This document shows positions 54,986 to 62,788 of a stretch of 64,000 nucleotides of DNA, piece after piece. This stretch comes from Microbacterium sp. BK668 (GTDB lineage: Bacteria; Actinomycetota; Actinomycetes; Actinomycetales; Microbacteriaceae). The translations under genes and the position numbers were made by a program. Below the pieces are notes generated by a model that saw only the letters and a program-made list of their open reading frames with translations, ran no database searches and was not told the DNA's origin. Each line of letters starts with the position of its first letter. Within the stretch, counting starts at the first letter, position 1. The stretch covers positions 558,001 to 622,000 of the forward strand of contig NZ_SNWG01000001.1 of NCBI RefSeq assembly GCF_004362195.1, written 5' to 3'.

Positions 54986-56425
54986 TCAGCGGCCGTTGCG
55001 GCCGAGCTGAGCGGTGATCTCGGAGACCTGGTTGTAGATGGAGCGGCGCTCCTTCATGAGGTCGCTGATCTTCTTGTAGGCATACATGACCGTCGTGTGG
55101 TCGCGGTTGCCGAAGAGCTGACCGATCTTGGGCAGCGACAGGCTTGTGCGTTCGCGGCAGAGGTACATCGCGATCTGGCGAGCCGTGGCGACCGCCTGGG
55201 AGCGACTCGACCCGTAGAGGTCGTCGACCGACAGCTTGAAGTAGGCCGCCGTGGCGGTGATGATGTCGGTCGGCGAGATGACGTTCGCGTCGTCCTGATC
55301 GACGATGTCGCGGAGCACCGTCTGCGCGAGCGACATGTCGAGGGTCGACCGGTTGAGGCTCGCGAACGCCGAGACGCGGATGAGAGCGCCCTCGAGCTCG
55401 CGGATGTTCGACGACACGACGGTCGCGATGTACTCGAGCACCTCGTCGGGGATGTGCAGGCGCTCGGACTGCGCCTTCTTGCGGAGGATCGCGATGCGCG
55501 TCTCGAGGTCGGGCGCCTGGACGTCGGTGATGAGCCCCCACTCGAACCGGCTGCGCATGCGGTCCTCGAAGCCGGTGAGGTGCTTGGGCGGGACGTCGCT
55601 GGTGATCACGACCTGCTTGTCGTGGTCGTGCAGCGTGTTGAAGGTGTGAAAGAACGCCTCCTGCGTCTCGGCGCGGCCCTGGAGGAATTGGATGTCGTCG
55701 ATGAGGAGGATGTCCACGTCTCGATACCGCGCCTGGAATGCGGAGCCGCGGTTGTTCGCGATCGAGTTGATGAAGTCGTTCGTGAACTCCTCGCTCGAGA
55801 CGTAGCGCACGCGGATGCCGGCATACAGGCTGATCGCGTAGTCGCCGATGGCGTGGAGCAGATGTGTCTTGCCGAGGCCCGAGTCACCGTAGATGAAGAG
55901 CGGGTTGTAGGCCTTCGCCGGTGCTTCGGCGACGGCGACCGCGGCCGCATGCGCGAAGCGGTTGGACTGGCCGATGACGAAGTTGTCGAAGGTGTATTTC
56001 GGGTTCAGCCGCGAATCGGTGCGCGCGGAGGTCAGGTCAACCGGCTCGTCGATGCGGGGACGGATGACCCCGGTGGGCGCGGGAGCGGGAGCCACCGCGC
56101 TATGTCCCGGCGTCTGGACCGGGATGGGCACCGTCAGGTGCTGATCGGCGAGGTCGGGATTGACTACCACGCGGAAGGTGGTCGCGACCGGATCGGCCTG
56201 CGGGACGCGCGAAAGAGCCTCCATGATGGGGGCCCGCATGCGCTTGTTGATCTGAGCGGCCGTGAGGTCGTTGGGCACATCGAGGTAGAGCGTCCCGCTC
56301 ATGACACCCTGGGGCACGGCGAGGTTGAGGAAGCCGTGGAGCTGTGGAGTGACGCGATCGTCGACCGTCAGCTCATCCAGCACAGCCGCCCAGACGGGAA
56401 CATCTGGAATGTCGTGCTGAGCCAT
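54986..56425 (-). CDS. dnaA: Chromosomal replication initiator DnaA
   Basis: 479 residues. Domain I (about 1-75), a Pro/Ala-rich linker (75-140), then AAA+ with Walker A GDSGLGKT (180-187) and Walker B ILLIDDIQFLQG near 244-255, and domain IV with the helix-turn-helix (GNRDHTTVMYA near 436-446). Opens oriC, whose boxes lie just downstream. GGGGGG precedes the ATG. A promoter and a DnaA box upstream (56482-56530) point to autoregulation. Confidence 0.97.
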   Translation of the reverse strand: MAQHDIPDVPVWAAVLDELTVDDRVTPQLHGFLNLAVPQGVMSGTLYLDVPNDLTAAQINKRMRAPIMEALSRVPQADPVATTFRVVVNPDLADQHLTVPIPVQTPGHSAVAPAPAPTGVIRPRIDEPVDLTSARTDSRLNPKYTFDNFVIGQSNRFAHAAAVAVAEAPAKAYNPLFIYGDSGLGKTHLLHAIGDYAISLYAGIRVRYVSSEEFTNDFINSIANNRGSAFQARYRDVDILLIDDIQFLQGRAETQEAFFHTFNTLHDHDKQVVITSDVPPKHLTGFEDRMRSRFEWGLITDVQAPDLETRIAILRKKAQSERLHIPDEVLEYIATVVSSNIRELEGALIRVSAFASLNRSTLDMSLAQTVLRDIVDQDDANVISPTDIITATAAYFKLSVDDLYGSSRSQAVATARQIAMYLCRERTSLSLPKIGQLFGNRDHTTVMYAYKKISDLMKERRSIYNQVSEITAQLGRNGR

Positions 56426-56481
56426 GGCCCCCCCGGGTAGATCGATGCGCCTCAGGCTCAGGGAGAGTGGCATCCCGTGCC

Positions 56482-56530
56482 TGTGGATAACTGCCGGAGC
56501 CACGCTAGTTCCCACGGGTCTGTCGAGCAA
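56482..56530 (-). promoter_or_regulatory. dnaA promoter with a DnaA box
   Basis: TTGCTC (56530-56525), 17 bp, TAGCGT (56507-56502) on the minus strand form a -35/-10 pair about 80 bp before the dnaA ATG. TGTGGATAA at 56482-56490 lies just after the expected start point, so DnaA could repress its own gene. A variant box TGTGCATAA is at 56581-56589. Confidence 0.7.
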
Positions 56531-56609
56531 ACCCCACTGTAAAGCGACGGGCGTGTCGGTGCCAGCGTGGGCGGATCGGCTGTGCATAATGCCAGGCCCG
56601 GAGCCCGGT

Positions 56610-56638
56610 TTGAGTTCTCAGGCGACTCGACGTAGCCT
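56610..56638 (+). promoter_or_regulatory. rpmH promoter
   Basis: TTGAGT (56610-56615), 17 bp, TAGCCT (56633-56638). The leader of about 85 nt contains no further gene. It drives the rpmH-rnpA-yidD-yidC block. Confidence 0.65.
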
Positions 56639-56729
56639 TAATCGGTTGACTTATGCCCTCGCGGCAGTCCCTGTAACCCTTGTCTCCGGTCTGAGCGTCC
56701 CGGTGACACCCTGATCCGGAAGCGAATCC

Positions 56730-56867
56730 ATGAGCAAGCGCACCTTCCAGCCCAACAACCGTCGTCGCGCCAAGAAGCACGGCTTCCGTGCCCGCATGCG
56801 CACCCGCGCCGGTCGCGCCATCCTCTCGGCTCGTCGCGCCAAGGGGCGCACCGAGCTCTCGGCCTGA
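56730..56867 (+). CDS. rpmH: Ribosomal protein L34
   Basis: 45 residues, the highly basic L34 sequence ([20 protein letters not shown] near 3-22) with the usual length. Part of the large ribosomal subunit. ATG at 56730 after GATCCGGAAGCGAATCC, so no strong ribosome-binding site is visible. First gene of the rpmH-rnpA-yidD-yidC cluster. Confidence 0.97.
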   Translation: MSKRTFQPNNRRRAKKHGFRARMRTRAGRAILSARRAKGRTELSA

Positions 56868-56876
56868 CACCCAGCG

Positions 56877-57215
56877 GTGCTGGCGAGGCCGAACCGACTC
56901 ACCCGCGGAGCGGAATACAAGGCCGTCGTCCGTCGGGGACGCCGTTGCGCGGCCGCGCACACCGTCACCTACGTCATGACCTCGGCCGACTCCGGTGCGG
57001 CCCGGTTCGGGTTCATCGTCAGCAAGCAGGTCGGATCAGCCGTCGTGCGCAACACCGTGCGCCGACGGCTGAAGGCTGTCTGCCGCGAGGCCCTGGGCGA
57101 CGTCCGACCCGGTGCGGAAGTCGTGATCCGCGCGCTCCCTTCGGCGGCCGGCGCGGACTACTCCGAACTGCGTGACGAAGTTCAGCGCTGCCTGGCCCGA
57201 AGGGCGGCCGCATGA
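56877..57215 (+). CDS. rnpA: RNase P protein component
   Basis: 112 residues. RNPA motif FGFIVSKQVGSAVVRNTVRR near 44-63 with RRRLK following, the RNA-binding signature. Processes tRNA 5' ends with the RNA subunit, whose gene is not in this window. GTG at 56877 lies 9 nt after the rpmH stop; the stop overlaps yidD by 4 nt. Confidence 0.96.
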   Translation: MLARPNRLTRGAEYKAVVRRGRRCAAAHTVTYVMTSADSGAARFGFIVSKQVGSAVVRNTVRRRLKAVCREALGDVRPGAEVVIRALPSAAGADYSELRDEVQRCLARRAAA

Positions 57216-57562
57216 GCGTGCTGCCGGCATATGCCGTCGGCGAGGGCCGGCTCGAGGCATCCACTGTTCCTGCTGCGGTGCCGCTCATCCCCCGCAACCT
57301 CGGCCTGTCTCTCCTGCACGCGTATCGCGCCACCATCTCGCACACGTATGGAGATGTCTGCAAGTACTACCCGTCGTGCTCGGCCTACGCGGTCGGTGCC
57401 GTGCAGCAGCACGGACTTCTGAAGGGCAGCGCCCTCACCGCGGCCCGGATCGCCCGCTGCCACCCATGGGCAGAGGGCGGCATCGATGACGTCCCGCCAC
57501 ACCGGCGGTTCCGTTACGACCTGACCCCGCACGGTTTCGTCGTGCCCCTGAGAAAGGACTGA
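57212..57562 (+). CDS. yidD: Membrane protein insertion efficiency factor YidD
   Basis: 116 residues. Core IPRNLGLSLLHAYRATISHT near 27-46 and YGDVCKYYPSCSAYAVGAVQ near 47-66 with three conserved Cys, and the HPWAEGGIDDVP motif near 88. A small peripheral protein assisting YidC. ATG overlaps the rnpA stop. The extra N-terminal 25 residues are unlike the shorter family members. Confidence 0.95.
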   Translation: MSVLPAYAVGEGRLEASTVPAAVPLIPRNLGLSLLHAYRATISHTYGDVCKYYPSCSAYAVGAVQQHGLLKGSALTAARIARCHPWAEGGIDDVPPHRRFRYDLTPHGFVVPLRKD

Positions 57563-57565
57563 TCC

Positions 57566-58702
57566 GTGCAGGATCTGCTTCTGCTAGCTTCCAGTACCCC
57601 CGCGCCCCAGGCCGGCGGGGGCTTCGATCTCATCGGCATCATCCTCTGGCCGCTGAAGTGGCTCGTCGAGCTCGTGCTCGTCGCGTGGCATGCCCTCTTC
57701 ACCTTCATCGGTCTTCCGCCGGGCGCCGGCCTCACGTGGGTGCTGGCGATCATCGGCCTCGTCCTCGTCGTGCGCTCGGCGATGATCCCGCTCTTCGTGC
57801 GTCAGATCAAGAGCCAGCGCAAGATGATGGAAATCGCCCCTGAACTGCGGAAAGTTCAGGAGAAGTACAAGGGCAAGAAGGACCAGCTGTCACGCGAGGC
57901 CATGAGCCGCGAGACGATGGCCCTGTACAAGAAGCACGGGACGACACCGGTGTCGAGCTGCCTCCCGCTCCTCGTGCAGATGCCCGTGTTCTTCGCGCTC
58001 TTCAGCGTGCTCAACGACGTCTCCCGGCACGCCCGCCAGGGGATCGGCGGCGTCGGCCTGCTGAACGCGGAGCTGACCCAGTCCTTCTACAACGCGAAGC
58101 TCTTCGGCGTGGCCTCTCTGCACGAGACGCTCATCGACGCCTTCAACACCGGCAACACGGCGGCGATCGCGATCCTCCTGACGCTCGTCGTCCTGATGAT
58201 CGTGTCGCAGTTCTTCACCCAGCTGCAGATCATCTCGAAGAACCTGTCCCCCGAGGCCAAGACCGGCCAGGCGTACCAGATGCAGAAGGTGATGCTCTAC
58301 ATCCTTCCGTTCGCCTTCGTCTTCTCGGGTGTCTTCTTCCCGCTCGGCGTCGTCATCTACTGGTTCGTCTCGAACCTGTGGACGATGGGCCAGCAGTTCC
58401 TCGTCATTCGCGAGATGCCCACCCCCGGCTCGGAAGCGGCGAAGGCCCGGGAGGAGCGCCTGGCCCGCAAGGGCAAGGCGATCGACTCCTCGGGCAAGGT
58501 CGTCCCCATGGAGAAGTACCAGGCCGAGCAGCAGCGGCTCCTCGAGGAGGCCGAGCGTGCTCGCGCCGCCGCTCCGAAGCGTCAGCAGCCGGTCAGCAAG
58601 CAGCGCGCGAAGAAGCAGGGCCAGAAGGGCGGATCGCCGAAGCCCGGCACGGGCGGCTCAGGTGGGGCTTCGGGCAAGCAGCCCGGAACGGCGAACACCT
58701 GA
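57566..58702 (+). CDS. yidC: Membrane protein insertase YidC (Oxa1 type)
   Basis: 378 residues. Five helices with the 60-kDa inner-membrane core: PLFVRQIKSQRKMMEIAPEL near 74-93, a hydrophobic groove region, and YILPFAFVFSGVFFPLGVVI near 242-261. The Ala/Lys/Gly-rich C-terminus (from about 320) is cytoplasmic, basic and can bind ribosomes. Inserts membrane proteins with or without SecY. GTG at 57566 starts 3 nt after the yidD stop with AAAGGAC upstream. Confidence 0.96.
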   Translation: MQDLLLLASSTPAPQAGGGFDLIGIILWPLKWLVELVLVAWHALFTFIGLPPGAGLTWVLAIIGLVLVVRSAMIPLFVRQIKSQRKMMEIAPELRKVQEKYKGKKDQLSREAMSRETMALYKKHGTTPVSSCLPLLVQMPVFFALFSVLNDVSRHARQGIGGVGLLNAELTQSFYNAKLFGVASLHETLIDAFNTGNTAAIAILLTLVVLMIVSQFFTQLQIISKNLSPEAKTGQAYQMQKVMLYILPFAFVFSGVFFPLGVVIYWFVSNLWTMGQQFLVIREMPTPGSEAAKAREERLARKGKAIDSSGKVVPMEKYQAEQQRLLEEAERARAAAPKRQQPVSKQRAKKQGQKGGSPKPGTGGSGGASGKQPGTANT

Positions 58703-58800
58703 TCGCGGGCCGGGCGGCGACGTTCCTCGTCGTCCGGCTGACCCGGTCACACCGGTCGACGGCGGCCGGTGACCCCACGCCCGACATCAGCACCGCAGAC

Positions 58801-58850
58801 CCCCGCACAACTCCGCAGAACTCCGCAGAACCCCCGCAGACCTTCGCAGA
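58801..58850 (+). repeat. Short tandem repeat in the jag leader
   Basis: Five degenerate units of about 10 bp (CTCCGCAGAA consensus) from 58801 to 58850 lie upstream of the jag ATG. No alternative start codon in this region is credible. The region between the yidC stop and the repeat holds no gene I can support. Confidence 0.6.
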
Positions 58851-58864
58851 TCATCGAGGACCAG

Positions 58865-59377
58865 ATGACCACCACCGACCCCATCGAATCCGTCGCCCCC
58901 GAGCGCGCTGCCGCGACGGTCGAGCAGCTCGAGCAGGAAGGCGACATCGCCGCCGACTACATCGAGGAGCTCCTCGACATCGCCGACATCGATGGCGACC
59001 TCGCTCTCGACGTCCGTGCCGGCCGCGCGTACGTGTCGATCGAAGCCGAGGACGAGGCGTCGCTTGCGCTCCTCTCGGCGCCCGACACCGTGCAGGCGCT
59101 GCAGGAGCTTACCCGCATCGCCGTGCAGAGCCGCACCGGACGCTTCTCGCGCCTGATCCTGGACATCGGCGGATCCCGCGACACCCGCGAGCGTCAGCTT
59201 GCTGCCCTTGTCGAGCGCGCCATCGCCCGCCTCGACGACGGCGCGACGCAGGCGTCCCTGCCGGCGATGTCGAGCTATGAGCGCAAGCTCGTGCATGACA
59301 TCGTGGCCGAGCGAGGCTTCGTTTCGGAGTCGTACGGCGAGGGCGCCGACCGCCACACCGTCATTCGTCGCGGCTGA
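58865..59377 (+). CDS. jag: Jag/KhpB-type RNA-binding protein
   Basis: 170 residues. KH-like segment (LDVRAGRAYVSIEAEDEASL near 43-62) and a C-terminal R3H domain (MSSYERKLVHDIVAERGFVS, then SYGEGADRHTVI). The long Jag-N domain of Bacillus homologues is missing, as in other Actinobacteria. Associated with YidC in the rpmH-yidC cluster, possibly regulating division or translation. The ATG at 58865 is taken for the family length; an upstream in-frame ATG would include the tandem repeat. Confidence 0.9.
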   Translation: MTTTDPIESVAPERAAATVEQLEQEGDIAADYIEELLDIADIDGDLALDVRAGRAYVSIEAEDEASLALLSAPDTVQALQELTRIAVQSRTGRFSRLILDIGGSRDTRERQLAALVERAIARLDDGATQASLPAMSSYERKLVHDIVAERGFVSESYGEGADRHTVIRRG

Positions 59378-59378
59378 C

Positions 59379-59392
59379 GTTTCACGTGAAAC
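59379..59392. promoter_or_regulatory. parS site 1
   Basis: GTTTCACGTGAAAC, the 14-nt core of the parS palindrome recognised by ParB, between jag and rsmG and only 4 nt before the rsmG ATG. Confidence 0.93.
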
Positions 59393-59396
59393 GCTG

Positions 59397-60023
59397 ATGG
59401 CCGACTTCGAAGCAGAGCCGGCGGCCGCCGCGGAGATATTCGGCGACCGCATCGACCAGGCACGTCGGTTCACGCGAGCCCTAGCCGACGAGGGAGAAGA
59501 ACGCGGACTCATCGGCCCGCTCGAGCCCCCACGGCTGTGGACCCGCCATGTGCTCAACAGCGCGGTGGCGGCCCCGCTGTTCTCGGGCCGTGCCGCCGAC
59601 GTGGGGTCCGGCGCCGGCTTGCCCGGCCTCGTGCTCGCGATCGCACGGCCGGACGTGGAGTGGATCCTGATCGAGCCCATGGAACGCCGGGTCACCTGGC
59701 TGAACGAGCAGGTGGCGGCCCTCGGGCTCGCAAACGTCGAGGTGCTGCGCGCTCGTGCCGAGGAGTGGAAGCGCGGTCCGATCCTGGATGCCGCGACCGC
59801 CCGCGCGGTGAGTGCCCTGCGCACTCTCGTCCCACTCACCGCTCCCCTGGTGCGCGACGGCGGCGAGCTGATCCTTCTCAAGGGCGCCGGGGCGGCGAAC
59901 GAGATCGAGGCGGCAGCGAAGCCTCTGCGGAAGTTCGGGATCACCGATGCCCGGGTCGAGATCGTGGGGGAAGGTCTGCTCGCTGAGCCGACCCGCGTCG
60001 TGCGAGGCACCGTACGGCGATGA
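59397..60023 (+). CDS. rsmG: 16S rRNA m7G527 methyltransferase
   Basis: 208 residues of class I methyltransferase fold: GRAADVGSGAGLPGLVLAIA near 64-83 binds S-adenosylmethionine, and IEPMERRVTWLNEQVAALGL near 94-113 follows. Modifies G527 of 16S rRNA; loss gives low-level streptomycin resistance in other bacteria. ATG at 59397 begins 5 nt after a parS site and has no clear ribosome-binding site. Upstream in-frame codons belong to the parS region. Confidence 0.94.
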   Translation: MADFEAEPAAAAEIFGDRIDQARRFTRALADEGEERGLIGPLEPPRLWTRHVLNSAVAAPLFSGRAADVGSGAGLPGLVLAIARPDVEWILIEPMERRVTWLNEQVAALGLANVEVLRARAEEWKRGPILDAATARAVSALRTLVPLTAPLVRDGGELILLKGAGAANEIEAAAKPLRKFGITDARVEIVGEGLLAEPTRVVRGTVRR

Positions 60024-60043
60024 TCTGACGCCGGGCGCCGGGT

Positions 60044-60057
60044 GTTTCACGTGAAAC
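60044..60057. promoter_or_regulatory. parS site 2
   Basis: The full 16-nt consensus TGTTTCACGTGAAACA occupies 60043-60058, 20 bp after rsmG, before the palindromic repeat array. Confidence 0.95.
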
Positions 60058-60116
60058 ATCGTGCGGCGCCGAGGTCGCCTCATCGGCGCACGGTGGTCGT
60101 CGGCGGGTTTTGTGTC

Positions 60117-60678
60117 GTCCCCTCCTCTCGGTCGCTGGCGCTCCCTCGCTCGGGGACGGGCTCTACGGAGGCAGCCCGGCCTGGAGCCGGCTTGTTTCGG
60201 TCCCCGAGCGAGCGGAGCGAGAGGAGGGGACGGCGGTGAGCCCGGGTGCTCGTGGGTTCGGTGTCGTCCCCTCCTCTCGGTCGCTGGCGCTCCCTCGCTC
60301 GGGGACCGGTTCCAGGGAGGCTGCCCGGCACGAGCAGGACTGATCCCGTCCCCGAGCGTGCGGAGCGAGAGGAGGGGACGGCGGTGAGCATGCGGTCGAC
60401 GTGGGTTCGGTGTCGTCCCCTCCTCTCGGTCGCTGCGCTCCCTCGCTCGGGGATCGGCTCCAGGGAGGCTGCCCGGCCTGGAGCCGGCTTGTTCCGGTCC
60501 CCGAGCGAGCGGAGCGAGAGGAGGGGACGACGGTGAGCATGCGGTAGACGCGGGCTTGGTGTCGTCCCCTCCTCTCGGTCGCTGGCGCTCCCTCGCTCGG
60601 GGACCGGCTCCAGGAAAGCTGCCCGGCCCGGAGCCGGCTTGTTTCGGTCCCCGAGCGAGCGGAGCGAGAGGAGGGGAC
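60117..60678. repeat. Four tandem 149-bp units, each a long imperfect palindrome
   Basis: Units begin with GTCCCCTCCTCTCGGTCG at 60117, 60266, 60415 and 60564, exactly 149 bp apart, and end with the inverse arm at 60231, 60379, 60528 and 60678. Each arm is about 35-40 nt and pairs with its partner to make a stem-loop of about 115 nt. Units differ at a few sites, and unit 3 lacks one G in the left arm. All frames through the array are Arg/Pro-rich artefacts. The array is flanked by parS sites. It is not CRISPR-like, as units are palindromic and long. Confidence 0.93.
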
Positions 60679-60721
60679 GGCGGTGCGAAGAGGTGGCACG
60701 AGCGTTCAGATCGCGGGCAGT

Positions 60722-60735
60722 GTTTCACGTGAAAC
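60722..60735. promoter_or_regulatory. parS site 3
   Basis: GTTTCACGTGAAAC, with TG before it, between the palindromic array and parA. Confidence 0.95.
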
Positions 60736-60865
60736 GGTGCGCGCGGCGACGCCGCATCGAGCGCGATTCGTGCTGAACAGCCCGCGACGGTGTGGATGGC
60801 GAGGAGGCGCGGGTAGGCGCGGCTAGAGTGGAAAGGAGCTTTGACGGCACGCGAACAGGGAGAGC

Positions 60866-60879
60866 GTTTCACGTGAAAC
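60866..60879. promoter_or_regulatory. parS site 4, containing the parA start codon
   Basis: GTTTCACGTGAAAC; the parA GTG lies at 60873-60875 inside it. ParB binding would thus cover the parA initiation region. Confidence 0.93.
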
Positions 60880-61805
60880 AGCCCGAGAACACCGCGACCG
60901 CGGCCCCCTTCTCGCTCGATGACACCCCTCTTGCTCGCGAACTCGCCGACCTCACAGCGCGTCGACGGGCCCTCGAGGGCGTCGAGATCACGTTGAGCGG
61001 TCGTACCCGCGTACTCACCGTCTCCAACCAGAAGGGTGGCGTCGGAAAGACGACGACCACCGTCAACGTCGCAGCGGCCCTGGCTTCCGTAGGCGCGCGC
61101 GTCCTCGTGATCGATCTGGATCCGCAGGGCAACGCCTCGACGGCGCTCGGTGTCCCGCACACCGCTGACATTCCCTCGGTATACGACGTCCTGATCGACG
61201 AGTTCCCTCTGGCTGACATCGTCCAGACGAGCCCCGAATCACCGAACCTCCTGTGCGCGCCGAGCACGATCCACCTCGCCGGCGCCGAGATCGAACTCGT
61301 GTCGCAGGTTGCGCGCGAGCACCGTCTGCGAACCGCGCTCGACGAGTACCTCGCCAATTCCGGCGTGCGCCTCGACTTCGTGCTCATCGACTGCCCGCCG
61401 TCGCTCGGGCTCCTCACCATCAACGCCTTCGCCGCCGCGCAGGAGCTGCTCATCCCCATCCAATGCGAGTACTACGCACTGGAGGGCCTCAGCCAGCTGC
61501 TCGGCACGGTGCGGATGATCCAGAAGCACCTCAACCCGCGTCTTCACCTGTCGACGATCATGCTCACCATGTACGACGGCCGCACTCGACTGGCGCAGCA
61601 GGTGGCAGAGGAGGTGCGGCAGCACTTCCCGAAGGAGGTGCTCCAGACGGTGATTCCGCGATCGGTCCGGGTGTCCGAGGCGCCGAGCTTCGGCCAGACC
61701 GTCATCGCCTACGATGGGCAGTCGGCCGGAGCCGTGGCCTACCGTGAGGCGGCGGTCGAGATGATCAAACGCGACACAGCAACAGAAAGCGAAGTGGACT
61801 CCTGA
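60873..61805 (+). CDS. parA: Chromosome-partitioning ATPase ParA (Soj)
   Basis: 310 residues. Deviant Walker A KGGVGKTTT (from Lys54; catalytic Lys59) and Walker B LIDCPPSLGLL near 172. The N-terminal segment has an extra Ala/Arg-rich stretch. Drives segregation with ParB and parS. GTG at 60873 is preceded by AGGGAGAG at 8-nt spacing; the longer frame to 60792 would run through parS and lacks a ribosome-binding site. The stop overlaps the parB ATG (TGATG). Confidence 0.95.
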   Translation: MKQPENTATAAPFSLDDTPLARELADLTARRRALEGVEITLSGRTRVLTVSNQKGGVGKTTTTVNVAAALASVGARVLVIDLDPQGNASTALGVPHTADIPSVYDVLIDEFPLADIVQTSPESPNLLCAPSTIHLAGAEIELVSQVAREHRLRTALDEYLANSGVRLDFVLIDCPPSLGLLTINAFAAAQELLIPIQCEYYALEGLSQLLGTVRMIQKHLNPRLHLSTIMLTMYDGRTRLAQQVAEEVRQHFPKEVLQTVIPRSVRVSEAPSFGQTVIAYDGQSAGAVAYREAAVEMIKRDTATESEVDS

Positions 61806-62788
61806 TGGCCAAGAGAACCGGTCTGGGTAGAGGCATCGGAGCGCTCATCCCGACGAGCGAGGCGACAGAGTCGCGTCCCGTGGACGTGCTCTTCCCGCGC
61901 GGAAGTGCGGCGACGGCCACCGCCGTGGCCGAGCCCGAGGACCCCTTCGACGACGACCCTGCGGTCGAGGAGCTCGTCACCGTTCCCGGGGCCCGGCTCG
62001 TCCACATCGACCCGCACTCCATCGTCCCGAACCCGCGGCAGCCGCGGACGCATTTCGATTCGGAAGACCTCGCGGAGCTCGTGCACAGCGTGCGGGAGTT
62101 CGGCGTTCTCCAGCCGGTCGTCGTCCGCGACACGGGCGAGGGCACCTTCGAGCTCATCATGGGTGAGCGTCGCACCCGGGCCGCCCGCGAAGCGGGACTC
62201 GACTCCATCCCCGCGGTCATCCGCGACACCGCCGATGAGCATCTCCTGCGCGACGCGCTGCTCGAGAACCTGCACCGCAGCGAGCTGAACCCCCTCGAAG
62301 AGGCATCGGCGTACCAGCAGCTTCTCGAGGATTTCGGCATCACCCAGGAGGAGCTCGCCAGCCGGATCGGCCGGTCACGTCCGCAGATCAGCAACACGAT
62401 CCGCCTGCTCAAGCTCCCCGTACCCGTGCAGCAGCGCGTCGCCGCCGGCGTGCTGAGCGCGGGTCACGCTCGCGCCATCCTGTCTCTCGAGACCCCGGAG
62501 GCGATGCAGCGCCTGGCCGACAAGATCGTGAACGAGGACCTCTCGGTGCGCGCTGCCGAGGCGGCCGCGAAGGGAGGGGATGCCGGGGACCGGCGTACGC
62601 TCAGGCCGAAGGCCGGCTCGCGCCGCGATCATCTCGACGAAGTGGCCGAGCGGCTCGGCGACCGCCTCAACACGCGGGTGAAGATCTCGCTCACGGCGAG
62701 AAAAGGCCAGATCAGTATAGATTTCGCCACGATCCATGATCTGAACCGGATCCTGGCTGAGCTCGGCGACGAAGGCTACGCGTCGTAG
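61805..62788 (+). CDS. parB: Chromosome-partitioning protein ParB (Spo0J)
   Basis: 327 residues. CTP-binding motif GERRTRAARE starts at Gly120. The ELASRIGRSRPQISNTIRLL segment near 183-202 is the parS-reading HTH, and the C-terminal LTARKGQISIDFATIHDLNR mediates dimerisation. Binds parS sites and spreads on the neighbouring DNA. ATG overlaps the parA stop. Its last 13 nt overlap the convergent sigma-factor gene. Confidence 0.96.
   Translation: MAKRTGLGRGIGALIPTSEATESRPVDVLFPRGSAATATAVAEPEDPFDDDPAVEELVTVPGARLVHIDPHSIVPNPRQPRTHFDSEDLAELVHSVREFGVLQPVVVRDTGEGTFELIMGERRTRAAREAGLDSIPAVIRDTADEHLLRDALLENLHRSELNPLEEASAYQQLLEDFGITQEELASRIGRSRPQISNTIRLLKLPVPVQQRVAAGVLSAGHARAILSLETPEAMQRLADKIVNEDLSVRAAEAAAKGGDAGDRRTLRPKAGSRRDHLDEVAERLGDRLNTRVKISLTARKGQISIDFATIHDLNRILAELGDEGYAS

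Noticed and set aside
60117..60678. CRISPR array
   Set aside because: Units are 149 bp, palindromic and without variable spacers, and no cas gene is near.
59481..61160. Long minus-strand frame across rsmG, the palindromic array and parA start
   Set aside because: It is generated by the repeated palindromes and by rsmG on the other strand; it has an Arg/Pro/Ser-repeat translation and no domain.
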